A stretch of DNA of 19,212 nt from Lysobacterales bacterium (lineage in GTDB: Bacteria > Pseudomonadota > Gammaproteobacteria > Xanthomonadales > Xanthomonadaceae). Location: contig JAGRJX010000002.1 in NCBI GenBank assembly GCA_020442545.1, positions 1 to 19,212 on the forward strand, read 5' to 3'. The notes under the pieces were generated by a model. It did not search any database and was not told the DNA's origin. It saw nothing but the letters and a program-made list of their open reading frames with translations. Below, piece by piece: positions 1-8,514 of this stretch; the stretch's first letter is position 1, and each line of letters starts with the position of its first letter. The position numbers and the translations under genes were made by a program.

Positions 1-130
1 AGCCTTTCCGGTGTCCAGGGCTTCCCCGCCGGTTGCGCTGCGATGTCCAGCACCTGCTCTGGAGTGCCTGCTCGGTTGGACTGCGGTATGCTTCGCGCCC
101 ATATTGCAGCGCAACAAACGCAGGAACAGC

Positions 131-682
131 ATGGCTCCGCTCGAACTCGTCGCCTCCGGGCGCAATCTGCCCGACGAAATCAACGTCATCATCGAGATCC
201 CGAAAGACGCCGATCCGGTGAAATACGAGGTGGACAAGGAAACCGGCGCGATCTTCGTCGACCGCATCCTGTCCACGCCGATGCGCTACCCCTGCAACTA
301 CGGCTACGTGCCGCACACGCTCTGCGGTGACGGCGATCCGGTCGACGTGCTGGTGATCCTGCCGCTGCCGCTGCTGCCCGGCTCGGTGATCCGCTGCCGC
401 CCGGTCGGCATGCTGAAGATGACGGACGAGTCCGGTGAGGACGCCAAGATCGTCGCCGTACCCACCGACAAGGTGTTCTCAGGCTACAGTCACGTTCAGG
501 ACATCGGCCAGGTCTCGCAGCACTGGCTGGATCGCATCGGTCACTTCTTCGAGCACTACAAGGATCTCGACAGCGGCAAATGGGTGCGCATCGAAGGCTG
601 GGAAGGCATAGCCGCCGCCCGCGCCGAGATCACCGCCTCGGTCGAGCGCTACCACCAGGCACCGGAAAAGCCGAACTTCTGA
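131..682 (+). CDS. ppa: Inorganic pyrophosphatase (family I, soluble)
   Basis: Hydrolyses cytosolic pyrophosphate to two phosphates, which pulls nucleic-acid and other biosynthetic reactions forward. The 183-residue product has the usual length of bacterial family I enzymes and starts with the typical PLELV / LPDEINVIIEIP segment. The family signature is visible: KYEVDKETG, then MRYPCNYGYVPHTLCGDGDPVDVLV, whose clustered Asp residues (DGDPVD) bind the catalytic Mg ions. Further on come AKIVAVPTDK and FFEHYKDLDSGKWV, which carry the conserved Lys, Tyr and Asp residues. The reading frame stays open about 40 codons further upstream, but ATG 131 is chosen because AGGAA lies just before it (122-126) and homologues begin here. 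It appears monocistronic, with a strong terminator 25 nt downstream. Confidence 0.96.
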   Translation: MAPLELVASGRNLPDEINVIIEIPKDADPVKYEVDKETGAIFVDRILSTPMRYPCNYGYVPHTLCGDGDPVDVLVILPLPLLPGSVIRCRPVGMLKMTDESGEDAKIVAVPTDKVFSGYSHVQDIGQVSQHWLDRIGHFFEHYKDLDSGKWVRIEGWEGIAAARAEITASVERYHQAPEKPNF

Positions 683-707
683 CCCGGCGTTCCGTCGTCA
701 ACAAACG

Positions 708-734
708 AAAAGCCCGCCGATTGGCGGGCTTTTT
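708..734 (+). terminator. Rho-independent terminator after ppa
   Basis: Perfect inverted repeat AAAAGCCCGCC / GGCGGGCTTTT (708-718 and 723-733) with a GATT loop, flanked by A-rich and T-rich ends. It follows the ppa stop by about 25 nt. Because the left arm begins with AAAA it can also act on the minus strand, where the DUF2333 gene ends at 757, so a bidirectional terminator between the two convergent genes is likely. Confidence 0.92.
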
Positions 735-756
735 CATGTGGGCTGCCAGGCCGAAA

Positions 757-1791
757 TCAGCCCTTTTCAAGCAGTCGTCGCAGGTCAATCAGTGCGGCGT
801 TGGCGCGGGAGACGTAGTTGGCCATGACCAGCGAGTGGTTGGCGAAGAAGCCGTAGGGCGAGCCGTTGAGCACGATCGGGCTGCTTAGTGATTCCTGCGA
901 CTCTTCCAGTTCGCGGATCACCTGGTCCAGGCTGACCAGCGCGTTCTTGTCGTGCAGTACTGGCTCGAAATCGTGACGCAGGGCGCGCAGGAAATGCAGC
1001 AGCGCCCAGGTGCTGCCGCGTGCCTCGTAGAACACGTCGTCGATCTCCAGCCACGGCGTCTTGACGCGCTGTTCCATCGGCTGCGGCTTGGACTGCTGTG
1101 CGTTCGGATCACCCGCCAGGTCGGTGTTGATGCGGTCCTGACCCACACTGGCGGACAATCGCTGCGACAGTGAGCCGAGGCGCTTGTTGACCAGTTCGAG
1201 GTAGGACACCAGGTTGTCGGCTCGGGCGAAGAACTGGCCGTCTTCCTCGTTGTCATCACCGAGGCGCTTCAGGTATGCCTCCGTTTTCTCGATACCGCCG
1301 CGGTACTGGCTTTCGCTGGATGGCAGTATCCAGCGCTGGTGCTTGTAGCTGAAAAAGTTGAGCGCATCGCGCAGGTCGTCGTCCTCCACCGACTGCGACT
1401 GTGAACGCGCGAAGTCGTTGCGCATGGACAGCGACAGGTCGCGGATCTGCAGCACCACGCCCTTTTCCCAGTTGGGCACGTTGTCCATGATCACACCGGG
1501 TGGCAGCACGTCGTTGGCGAGGTAGCCACCGCGTTTTTCCAGCAGCACGCGCGATACCTCGATCAGTGTCGCTGTGGTCACCGTGCCCGGCACTACCCGG
1601 TGGTGGTGTTCCGCCGCATGTTGCTCGGCGACCTTGACCACGTCGAAACCCGCCGGCTCGTGGTCCCACCACCACATCAGCGCCAGAACCAGCAGGATCA
1701 GCAGCGCCAGCAGCACACTGGTAGCGCGCCAAAGGAAAGCCCTGCGCCGGCTCATGGGTTGGGTGGCTCGCCCGGAAACGATCTCGGTCAT
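757..1791 (-). CDS. DUF2333 family membrane-anchored protein
   Basis: 344-residue protein of the DUF2333 family, known mainly from gamma- and other proteobacteria and without an established function. The sequence shows a short basic N-terminus (MSRRR at residues 13-17), one transmembrane helix at about 22-42, then a large soluble, probably periplasmic domain rich in charged helices. Family-like stretches include GGYLANDVLPPGVIMDNVPNWEKGVV, the LSLSMRNDFARSQS segment, NFFSYKHQRWILPSSE and the C-terminal NHSLVMANYVSRANAALIDLRRLLEKG. Met13 is an alternative start, since neither site has a strong Shine-Dalgarno. It is convergent with ppa, and the gene for the LVIVD protein lies 90 nt upstream on the same strand, so co-transcription is possible but not shown. 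Confidence 0.88.
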   Translation of the reverse strand: MTEIVSGRATQPMSRRRAFLWRATSVLLALLILLVLALMWWWDHEPAGFDVVKVAEQHAAEHHHRVVPGTVTTATLIEVSRVLLEKRGGYLANDVLPPGVIMDNVPNWEKGVVLQIRDLSLSMRNDFARSQSQSVEDDDLRDALNFFSYKHQRWILPSSESQYRGGIEKTEAYLKRLGDDNEEDGQFFARADNLVSYLELVNKRLGSLSQRLSASVGQDRINTDLAGDPNAQQSKPQPMEQRVKTPWLEIDDVFYEARGSTWALLHFLRALRHDFEPVLHDKNALVSLDQVIRELEESQESLSSPIVLNGSPYGFFANHSLVMANYVSRANAALIDLRRLLEKG

Positions 1792-1881
1792 GTCGTCTGC
1801 TCACGGCGTCGGGGTGGACGCCCATGCTAACGCAAGACGCCATTCCCGCCGCGGCGTGACCGCTGCGATTGACGAAGGCAG

Positions 1882-4413
1882 CTACTCGAAACCGCTGCGA
1901 AACAGCAGCGGATCGGTGTCGTTCACCGTCCAGTTGAAGGTCTGCGAGGTCACCGCGTCCTCCGGATCGAAGGCCAGCACCAGGACGATATAGCTGCCGC
2001 TGCTGTCGCCCGGCAGGCTGCCACTGATGACGCCGCTGGTGCCGTCAAGGCTCAGCCCGTCTGGCAGGTTGCCGGCCTCGAAGCGCAGCGTCTGGCCGTC
2101 CGGCTCGGAGAAATACCCGGAGATATCGAGGCTGACGCTGTCGCCTTCGTCGTTGACCTGGTCGCTGATCGCACTGACGACAACCGGCGGCGCGTTGGCG
2201 TCGTTGATCGTCCAGTTGAAGCTCTGCGTGGCAAACAGGGCATAGGGATCGGTGGCGGTCACTTCCACCGAATAACTGCCGGCAGCGTCAAAACCCAGCG
2301 TGCCGTCGATGACGCCGCTGCCCGCGGTGATGCCGAGACCCGGCGGCAAGCCGGTTGCCGTGAAGGTCAGCGCCTGGCCATCCGGGTCGTTGAAGTTGGG
2401 GTTGGTCGACAGCGGGAAGATGGTCTCGCCTTCGTCGCTGGTCTGGTCGCCAATCGAGCCCACCGCCACCGGCGGCTGGTTGCCGGCCATCGGGTCGCAG
2501 CCGAAGGTGCTGACGCCGCTGTCACCTTCGGCCATGGCAATCACGCTTCCGGAGGCATCGACGCCAATGCCTTCGCCTGCGGTGTTGTGCTGCTCGACGA
2601 ACTGCGGATTGCCGGGATCAGTGACGTCATAGACCAGCAGGCCGGAAAACTCGCCGGCGCTGATGTAGAGCAGATTGCCATCGACGCTGACCCCGGTGAC
2701 GGTAGCCGGCGAGGTGTCGATATCGGCGACCTCACTGAGGTTGCCAGAACCGTCGTTCTGCAGGATGCGCACGCCGTGAAGGTCGGTGCCGACGTAGACG
2801 TGGTTGCCGCTGGCCGCGATGTCCTTCGCCCCACCGGGCAGGACATAGTTGGGTCCACCGGACACCGGCATTGCCGGATTGGAAACATCGATGACCAGCA
2901 GGTCGGTATCGTTGACGTAGCCGCTGTAGGCGAAATCGCCGGACACGGCGATCTGCCAGACGATTTCGCCAGTCGGCACATACGATCCCTCAAACTGCGG
3001 CATGGACGGCGTGGTCATGCCATAGATGCGAATACCGCCGAACTCGCCCGCCGCCACATACAGCCGACTGCCATCGCCGATCAGGTCGTTGCTCTGGAAG
3101 CCGTCGTTGAACGAGGTCATCGTCGCTGGCCCGGTCGGCTGCGGATCAATCACCGTGATGTTGCCGTCGTAGCCGGCGCTGGCCACACCGACGCCATTCA
3201 CATGCCCGACCCGCCGGGCATTGATCGCCAGACTACCGAGTTCGGTCGGCTGCACCGGATTGCTGGTATCCAGCATCACCAGGCCGCCGTCGCCGTTGGC
3301 GACCAGGACATGGTCCGTTCCCACGCTGACCGCCTGGCTGCGACCCTGGAAGTCGATGTGCGCGAGTTCGGATGGTGTTGCCGGCGTCTGGAAGTCGACC
3401 AATCGGATTCGTGGCAACTGGTCAGCCGACGGCACGACGAAGACGCGATCGTCCAGTGCCGCGAGGCGATAGTGATTGGCACCGAAACTGCCGAGATCGC
3501 CGCTGATGCTGCCCGGCGTGCTGATGTCATAGACCACGGTGCCGTTGTAACTGTCCGCCACGGCCAGGCGGTCACCCGGCAGCAAGGCAGTTTCATAGAC
3601 GAAGCCCGAGGTATCGAAGCCGCCGAGCTGTGCGGGCGACACCGGATTGGTGAGGTCAAGGATGCCGAAACCATTGGCGCCACGCGCCACGTAAGCACGG
3701 TTGCCGACGATGTCAATCTGCCCGGCACCGGTCCATGTGGACACGTTGCCGACCACCGTCGGGTCGTTGGGATCGCCGACGTCGACGATCTGCACGCCGT
3801 CGTCACCCTGCCCGAGGTAGGCGTGATCGCCACGCAGGGCCACGTCGAAAACGAAGTCGCTGACGCTGCCGTCGGCGTCGGCGACATGGGACAGCGCATC
3901 CGGATCGCTGATGTCCAGCACCGCCAGCCCGATGGTGCGCACGGCAACCAGCAGGTAGTCGCCGTCGAAGACCATGCCGGTGGGCTGCTGGAGGCCGGGC
4001 CAGGCAAAGCTGCCGCGCACATTCGGCGCGGCGCGATTGCTGATGTCCACCAGGGTGACGTTGTCCTTCCAGTCCGACACCGACGCCATCTGCCCATCGG
4101 CCGACAGGGCGACACTGATGACCGGATGAGTGAGCGGCACCCGACCAAGCTCTACCGGCGTTGCCGGCGTGTCAATGTCAAACACGATGACTTCGGCACC
4201 CGCACCAATGAGGAGCAGACTTTCGCCGCCGCCAGCCCAAAGCTGGGCATCCACCGGCGGTCCGCCACTCCAGCGACCTTCACTGATGGCGCAGGCGCCT
4301 GCGGGCAGGGCCGTCGCGCTGGTTGAGGACAGCAGCCCGAGTAGTGCGAGCAGCAGAAGCATGGACAGCGTGGTTGAGCGTTGGGGCAGGCGGAACTGGC
4401 GATTCGCATTCAT
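1882..4413 (-). CDS. Secreted LVIVD-repeat beta-propeller protein with two Ig-like domains and C-terminal FRSGFE
   Basis: 843-residue exported protein. Residues 1-36 form a signal peptide (basic start, then MLLLLALLGLLSS). From about residue 45 to 635 roughly thirteen repeats of about 45 residues follow the LVIVD pattern, for example VTLVDISNRAAP, VQIVDVGDPNDP, LVMLDTSNPVQP, LLVIDVSNPAMP and LLVYDVTDPGNP; such repeats build beta-propellers on bacterial surfaces. Two tandem cadherin/He_PIG-type domains follow (about 646-740 and 741-832), each with the NxPPV...DEG...DPDGQ/EPDGQ...GLPPGL/NLPDGL...G.I.G.L pattern and each ending in TFNWT- or SFNWT-like strands. The last residues, DPLLFRSGFE, form a short tag shared with the divergent gene at 4643. 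The role is unknown; adhesion, surface display or cell-contact functions are typical guesses for this architecture. The start lies before a clear signal peptide with a weak AGG upstream. Confidence 0.87.
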   Translation of the reverse strand: MNANRQFRLPQRSTTLSMLLLLALLGLLSSTSATALPAGACAISEGRWSGGPPVDAQLWAGGGESLLLIGAGAEVIVFDIDTPATPVELGRVPLTHPVISVALSADGQMASVSDWKDNVTLVDISNRAAPNVRGSFAWPGLQQPTGMVFDGDYLLVAVRTIGLAVLDISDPDALSHVADADGSVSDFVFDVALRGDHAYLGQGDDGVQIVDVGDPNDPTVVGNVSTWTGAGQIDIVGNRAYVARGANGFGILDLTNPVSPAQLGGFDTSGFVYETALLPGDRLAVADSYNGTVVYDISTPGSISGDLGSFGANHYRLAALDDRVFVVPSADQLPRIRLVDFQTPATPSELAHIDFQGRSQAVSVGTDHVLVANGDGGLVMLDTSNPVQPTELGSLAINARRVGHVNGVGVASAGYDGNITVIDPQPTGPATMTSFNDGFQSNDLIGDGSRLYVAAGEFGGIRIYGMTTPSMPQFEGSYVPTGEIVWQIAVSGDFAYSGYVNDTDLLVIDVSNPAMPVSGGPNYVLPGGAKDIAASGNHVYVGTDLHGVRILQNDGSGNLSEVADIDTSPATVTGVSVDGNLLYISAGEFSGLLVYDVTDPGNPQFVEQHNTAGEGIGVDASGSVIAMAEGDSGVSTFGCDPMAGNQPPVAVGSIGDQTSDEGETIFPLSTNPNFNDPDGQALTFTATGLPPGLGITAGSGVIDGTLGFDAAGSYSVEVTATDPYALFATQSFNWTINDANAPPVVVSAISDQVNDEGDSVSLDISGYFSEPDGQTLRFEAGNLPDGLSLDGTSGVISGSLPGDSSGSYIVLVLAFDPEDAVTSQTFNWTVNDTDPLLFRSGFE

Positions 4414-4468
4414 GGCAAAGACCTGGCGACGAACAGGGCTTCAGGCTGCATCAGTGGCCGCGCGGAGT

Positions 4469-4501
4469 CCTGAAATCGCCCTGAAACTTCGGTGAAAGTT
4501 T
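4469..4501 (+). repeat. Three tandem 11-bp TGAAA-containing repeats in a divergent promoter region
   Basis: CCTGAAATCGC, CCTGAAACTTC and GGTGAAAGTTT follow one another exactly, so TGAAA recurs at 4471, 4482 and 4493, one DNA turn apart. Two copies in the opposite orientation (TTTCA) sit at 4560-4564 and 4582-4586, 22 bp apart. The array lies in the 229-bp gap between the divergent genes at 4413 and 4643. Eleven-bp direct repeats are the usual site geometry for OmpR/PhoB-type winged-helix proteins, and a gene for one lies nearby (5860-8445). Operator function is inferred. Confidence 0.45.
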
Positions 4502-4642
4502 GCACAGTGCCCAATGCAGATCGCCAAGAAAGACGCTGTAATTCAGCTGGTTATGTTGATTTCACGGAAATTTTGCGGTTCTTTCATGACTTTCGGTGGA
4601 CGCAGGCAGAAGGTAGCCCCACATGTTTCCGGGAACGCCGCC

Positions 4643-5851
4643 ATGCCTGATCTGAGACCATCGAATCCGCTCTCCCGCACTGCGCGATCCTGTCGGCCTG
4701 GCGGCGCTTCCGCGTTGCATGAGGCGTGGAGAGCGGTACTGCTGATCACTGCTGTCCTGTCACTGCTGATGACGGGGGGTGCGCTGGCCGCCGACTGGCA
4801 GATCCGTGCCCATGGCTGTCCCGGTCCCAACCGGACCGACGCGCTGCATCGCGATGACGACGGCACACTGTGGGTGGGTTGCGGCACGGCGGCGGAAGGC
4901 TACGGTCTGTATGTCAGCGCCGACGGCGGCGACAGCTGGAGTGCGGCGCCGGTGTCACCCGCCGACAAGCTCAACAAGTTTCGCGTCAGCTCGATCAGCC
5001 GTGGCAGTGACGGCGAACTGCGCGTCGCCGGCTTCAACGCCGACACCCGGGAAATGGTGTTGAGTCTGGACACTGGCAGCCAGCCCTTCGTGGTCACGCC
5101 CTTCCTCGTTGGCGTACCGCAGGTCGGTCGTCAGTTCCACGTCGGAACCTATGCCGAACTGACCAACGGAAAAGGCATTGCGGAGTCCCTGAACGGCGTC
5201 GACCTGCTCTATCGTGATCCCGACACAGCGACCAGTTCCGCCAGCACCTGGATCGCCTACAGTCCGGGAAGTCAGATTCTCGACATGAGCGCCGGCTTTG
5301 GTCGCTTCTGGGGCGTCGGCGGCAGCATTGCCGAAACGCCCAAGCGTTTCCTGCCGCCCGCGGTCAATTCGACCACGCCCTACCTGTTTACGGTCGAGAC
5401 CTGGCCCGGCACCGACTGGAAAGGCGAGCTCTGGGGCTACGCTGGGGAAAACGTCGGCGGAATCATTCGCCACGTGGCCGTGGGCGTGGACCAGGACGCA
5501 AACATCGGCAAACTGCTGCTGCGCAACCCGAACCATGAGCACAGCATGTCGGAAATCATCGGCAATCCGGATGCCAAGACCTGGGGCCGCGGTGTCTGCA
5601 GCCGCGGCGACACCATCGTCGCCGTCGGCGAGCGCCAACCACTCGGCGCGCATACCGGCCTGGTGCTGCGTTCCAGCGACGGCGGCGCAAAGTTCACCGA
5701 CATCACGCCTGCGGACGTGACGGCATCGGCGAGCAAGTGCGTGATCGCTCCGAATGGCACGCTGATCGTCGCCGGTGCCAATGGCTTCATCGGCATCCTG
5801 CCCGGTGATCCGCTGATCTTTGCCGCCGGGTTCGAGGAGGATTCGCTGTGA
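4643..5851 (+). CDS. Exported sialidase-like (BNR/Asp-box) propeller protein with C-terminal FAAGFE motif
   Basis: 402-residue exported protein of unknown function. A long basic N-region is followed by a hydrophobic core (VLLITAVLSLLMTGGALA) and a likely cleavage before ADWQIR, about residue 50. The mature part is rich in short beta-strands and turns, with Asp-box sequences SADGGDSW and SSDGGAKF as found in sialidase/BNR propellers; I see no catalytic sialidase signature, so the enzyme name should not be carried over. Several Cys residues (HGCPG, VGCGT, GRGVCSRG, SKCVIA) could form disulfides. The C-terminus is DPLIFAAGFE plus EDSL, very like the DPLLFRSGFE end of the divergent LVIVD protein. 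The frame extends upstream to 4514, but ATG 4643, with GGGA at 4631-4634 and a signal peptide downstream, is the better start. It ends 8 bp from the convergent regulator gene. Confidence 0.78.
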   Translation: MPDLRPSNPLSRTARSCRPGGASALHEAWRAVLLITAVLSLLMTGGALAADWQIRAHGCPGPNRTDALHRDDDGTLWVGCGTAAEGYGLYVSADGGDSWSAAPVSPADKLNKFRVSSISRGSDGELRVAGFNADTREMVLSLDTGSQPFVVTPFLVGVPQVGRQFHVGTYAELTNGKGIAESLNGVDLLYRDPDTATSSASTWIAYSPGSQILDMSAGFGRFWGVGGSIAETPKRFLPPAVNSTTPYLFTVETWPGTDWKGELWGYAGENVGGIIRHVAVGVDQDANIGKLLLRNPNHEHSMSEIIGNPDAKTWGRGVCSRGDTIVAVGERQPLGAHTGLVLRSSDGGAKFTDITPADVTASASKCVIAPNGTLIVAGANGFIGILPGDPLIFAAGFEEDSL

Positions 5852-5859
5852 CCTGAGTG

Positions 5860-8445
5860 TCAGTAGGGCAGCGGCGGCGGCATGCCTTCCACCAGGATGC
5901 CGCGCTGCTGAAGCTGTTCGCGGGCGTTGGCGACGCCGCCCATCAAGTCGGCTCGCAGGGCCAGCAGTTCAAAACCGATGCCGCGGGCGGAGGTGGCGAC
6001 CGCCTGCAAGGCCTCGCCGCGTCCTTCCGGACGGATTGCGGCGCGGACGAGATCCAGACGCAGCGACAGCATGGCGTCGGGATAAGCGTTGCGCTCGCTT
6101 TCCAGCTGATCCAGCAGTCGCGAGGCGGTCTCGACCTGTCCCTGCGCCGCCTGCACGCCTGCCAGCAAGATGCCGGCCTGCAGTGCCGCGCCAACGTCGC
6201 CGCCGTCGATCATTGCCCGCCGCGTTTCGCGGATCGACTGCTCGGATGCCGTCAGCTGGCCGCGACGCGCCGACAGCTCGGCGAGATCCAGGGTGTTCAT
6301 CAGCACCCAGTCCGCCAGTCCCGCCTTCTCGCGCAGCGACCGCGCTTCGCGGAATCCGGTCTCGGCCGCCTCGAAGTCGCCACGCAAGGCCGACAACCGG
6401 GCAACAGCGCCAATAAAGGCCGCACGCGACTGCACGCTGCCCGCGCCGCTCTGGTCAGCGCGCTGCAGTGCGGCCGCGGCGCCAGCCAGATTAGCGCGAG
6501 ACATGCGCAGTTCGGCCAGTGAAGCGGCTGCCTGGCGCCGGAAGTCCTCGGCACCGATGTCGGCAAAGGCTTCCAGCGCTTCGTCGAACCGCGCTTCCGC
6601 CGCGGCCAGCTGTCCCGCGCGTCGATCCTGCACGCCCATGTTGAACTGCAGGCGCGCGACATCGGGCATCGAACCGACGTCGCGGAAAGCGGCCAGCGCC
6701 GCTTCGTTCGCTTCGCGCGCCGCCGCCGAGCGCCCGGTTCGACCGTAGGCAATCGCCAGGTTGCTCAACACGGTGGCCGTGCCGCGGCGATCCCCCAGCG
6801 ACGCGAACAGCGATCGTGCCTTCTCCCATTGCTCGCGCGCCTCGTCGGCGCGACCGCTGCGTGCAAGCAACATCCCGAAATGATTGCGCGCCGCCGCTTC
6901 ACCGATGCGATCGCCGGCTTCAAGGTATGCCGCGAGTGCAGATTCGCTGGCTTTCTGCGCGGCGCGAGGGTCGCCGGCACGCTGCTGTGCCACTGACATG
7001 ACGTCCTCGGCGCTGGCCAGCTCGCGTCGGTCGCCCTGCTCGCGAAGGCGATCGAGCACTGGTCGCAGTGATTCGATGGCGCCTTTGGCGTCTCCGGCCA
7101 AAGCCTGCACATAGGCCGCCTCGCGCCGTGAGCGTGCCGCCGCGACATCCTGTCCGATGGCATCGGCGGCATCAGCAACCGCCAGGAAGCGCTGTCGCGC
7201 GGCGTCGTAATCGCCGCTTTCGCGCAGCAGCGTGGCTTCCAGCGTGTCCAGGCGCAGCTTCAGCCGCGGCGGCAAGGCATGCTTCTGTCGCGCGTCAGTC
7301 AGCGCCCGGCGCGCGGCCTCGGCGTCGCCCAGCAACAGATGCGACCAGGCCACATCGAGGCCAGCCTCAGCACGACCGGCGGCGTCTTTGGCCAGTGCAA
7401 ACGCGGCTTCGGCAGCCGCCAGACGCGCCGGATGATCGCCGCGTGCTGCCGCCAGCCTTGCCTGGAGCAAGGCCAGCCGGAAGCGATCAAGGGTCGGATG
7501 GCGCAGCGCCTGCAGCTTCGTCAGCGTATCGTCCACTGCATCCAGGTGGCCCGTCTGCAGCTGTGCTTCGATAAGCCGAAATCCGCTTTCGGCATCACCC
7601 GGGTTGAGCTGGAATAGTGCCTGCAGGTGCGATTCGGCATCAGTCCAGCGGTATTCCAGTCCGGCGCGGAATGCGGAAATTCGCAGCTGTTCGGCGCGCG
7701 GCAGGTTGGCGGCATTTTCCTCGGCCGACTGTGCCCAGCGTCGCGCGATGTCGATGGCGCCGGCCTTTGCAGCGACCTCGCCGAGGGCGGCTTGCGTGGC
7801 GACAGCATCCGGCTCGCGCTGCAGGCTGCGCTGGAGGCGCTCCCGGGCGTTCGTCAGGTCGCCCTGGTCCAGCGCATGCAGACCCTGGCGATACCATTCC
7901 AGCGCCTGCGGTTCTCGCGGCCTGCCATCGTGGATGACTTCCGTCGCACGCAAGGTTGAGCCGACGTCATCGGCCGCTCCCGGCCACAGCCACCATGCCA
8001 TCAGCGCAAGCAGGACCGTTGCGAACAGCATCCGGGCAGGGAGATTCCGGCGCGACGACGTCACCATCGGTGGGTCGGCGATGCTGACATTGACGTCGGC
8101 CTGTCCTGGTTGCGCGTCAGTGTCGGGCGAATCAATGACGCGCGCGACCTCGCCGATAAAGCGATAGCCCAGGCGATGCTTGGTCTCGATGAAGCGCGGC
8201 TCTTGAGCTGAATCACCCAGCGCCTGCCGCAGCTCGCGGATCGACTGTGACAGCACGCCCTGCGTCACCGCCTGTCGACCCCAGACCTGATCCAGCAACT
8301 CGTCATGGCGCAGCAGCTGCGGTGCCTGGCTTATCAGGGCCCGAAGCAGCCGCACGGTCATCGGGCGAAGCGGAAGACTGCCGGCAGGTCCGTTCAGCTG
8401 CAAATTGTCGGCGTCGAACTCGAAAACATCGAAACGATAGCGCAT
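5860..8445 (-). CDS. CadC/ToxR-like winged-helix, membrane-anchored TPR transcriptional regulator
   Basis: 861-residue one-component regulator. Residues 1-100 form an OmpR/PhoB-type winged-helix DNA-binding domain: FDVFEFDADNLQLNG strands, the LLRALISQAP helix, LLDQVWGRQAVTQGVLSQSIRELRQALGD (recognition helix) and the wing FIETKHRLGYRF. A linker and one transmembrane helix (about 137-155, MLFATVLLALMAWWLW) follow. From about 165 to 840 the protein is a long helical array of TPR-type repeats rich in Ala/Arg, e.g. GLHALDQGDLTNARERLQRSLQREPDA. The DNA-binding end should be cytoplasmic and the TPR end periplasmic, as in CadC. The stimulus is unknown. A -10-like TAGAAT (complement of 8452-8457) stands only 6 nt before the ATG and no Shine-Dalgarno is visible, so the mRNA may be leaderless. 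Its likely targets are not shown, but the exported-protein genes next door are candidates. Confidence 0.9.
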   Translation of the reverse strand: MRYRFDVFEFDADNLQLNGPAGSLPLRPMTVRLLRALISQAPQLLRHDELLDQVWGRQAVTQGVLSQSIRELRQALGDSAQEPRFIETKHRLGYRFIGEVARVIDSPDTDAQPGQADVNVSIADPPMVTSSRRNLPARMLFATVLLALMAWWLWPGAADDVGSTLRATEVIHDGRPREPQALEWYRQGLHALDQGDLTNARERLQRSLQREPDAVATQAALGEVAAKAGAIDIARRWAQSAEENAANLPRAEQLRISAFRAGLEYRWTDAESHLQALFQLNPGDAESGFRLIEAQLQTGHLDAVDDTLTKLQALRHPTLDRFRLALLQARLAAARGDHPARLAAAEAAFALAKDAAGRAEAGLDVAWSHLLLGDAEAARRALTDARQKHALPPRLKLRLDTLEATLLRESGDYDAARQRFLAVADAADAIGQDVAAARSRREAAYVQALAGDAKGAIESLRPVLDRLREQGDRRELASAEDVMSVAQQRAGDPRAAQKASESALAAYLEAGDRIGEAAARNHFGMLLARSGRADEAREQWEKARSLFASLGDRRGTATVLSNLAIAYGRTGRSAAAREANEAALAAFRDVGSMPDVARLQFNMGVQDRRAGQLAAAEARFDEALEAFADIGAEDFRRQAAASLAELRMSRANLAGAAAALQRADQSGAGSVQSRAAFIGAVARLSALRGDFEAAETGFREARSLREKAGLADWVLMNTLDLAELSARRGQLTASEQSIRETRRAMIDGGDVGAALQAGILLAGVQAAQGQVETASRLLDQLESERNAYPDAMLSLRLDLVRAAIRPEGRGEALQAVATSARGIGFELLALRADLMGGVANAREQLQQRGILVEGMPPPLPY

Positions 8446-8457
8446 GGCCGGATTCTA
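8446..8457 (-). promoter_or_regulatory. Possible -10 element placed for a leaderless transcript
   Basis: On the minus strand, GATAGAAT includes TAGAAT (complement of 8452-8457), a near-consensus -10 hexamer, ending 6 nt before the regulator's ATG. Transcription would then begin at or next to the A of the start codon. No convincing -35 was found at the usual distance, so the assignment is tentative. Confidence 0.35.
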
Positions 8458-8514
8458 TCGCGCCAGGTTGATCGAGTGCGGTCGCGCGACGCCCGGGGCG
8501 GCACAAAACGCGCC

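Noticed and set aside
1..130. A gene fragment at the left edge
   Set aside because: No frame with protein-like content could be supported; only the ppa leader is evident.
2587..4326. A 579-codon open frame on the plus strand opposite the LVIVD gene
   Set aside because: It lacks a signal for translation and protein-like domains, and is explained by GC-rich codon bias of the repeat gene on the minus strand, which has a signal peptide and recognisable domains.
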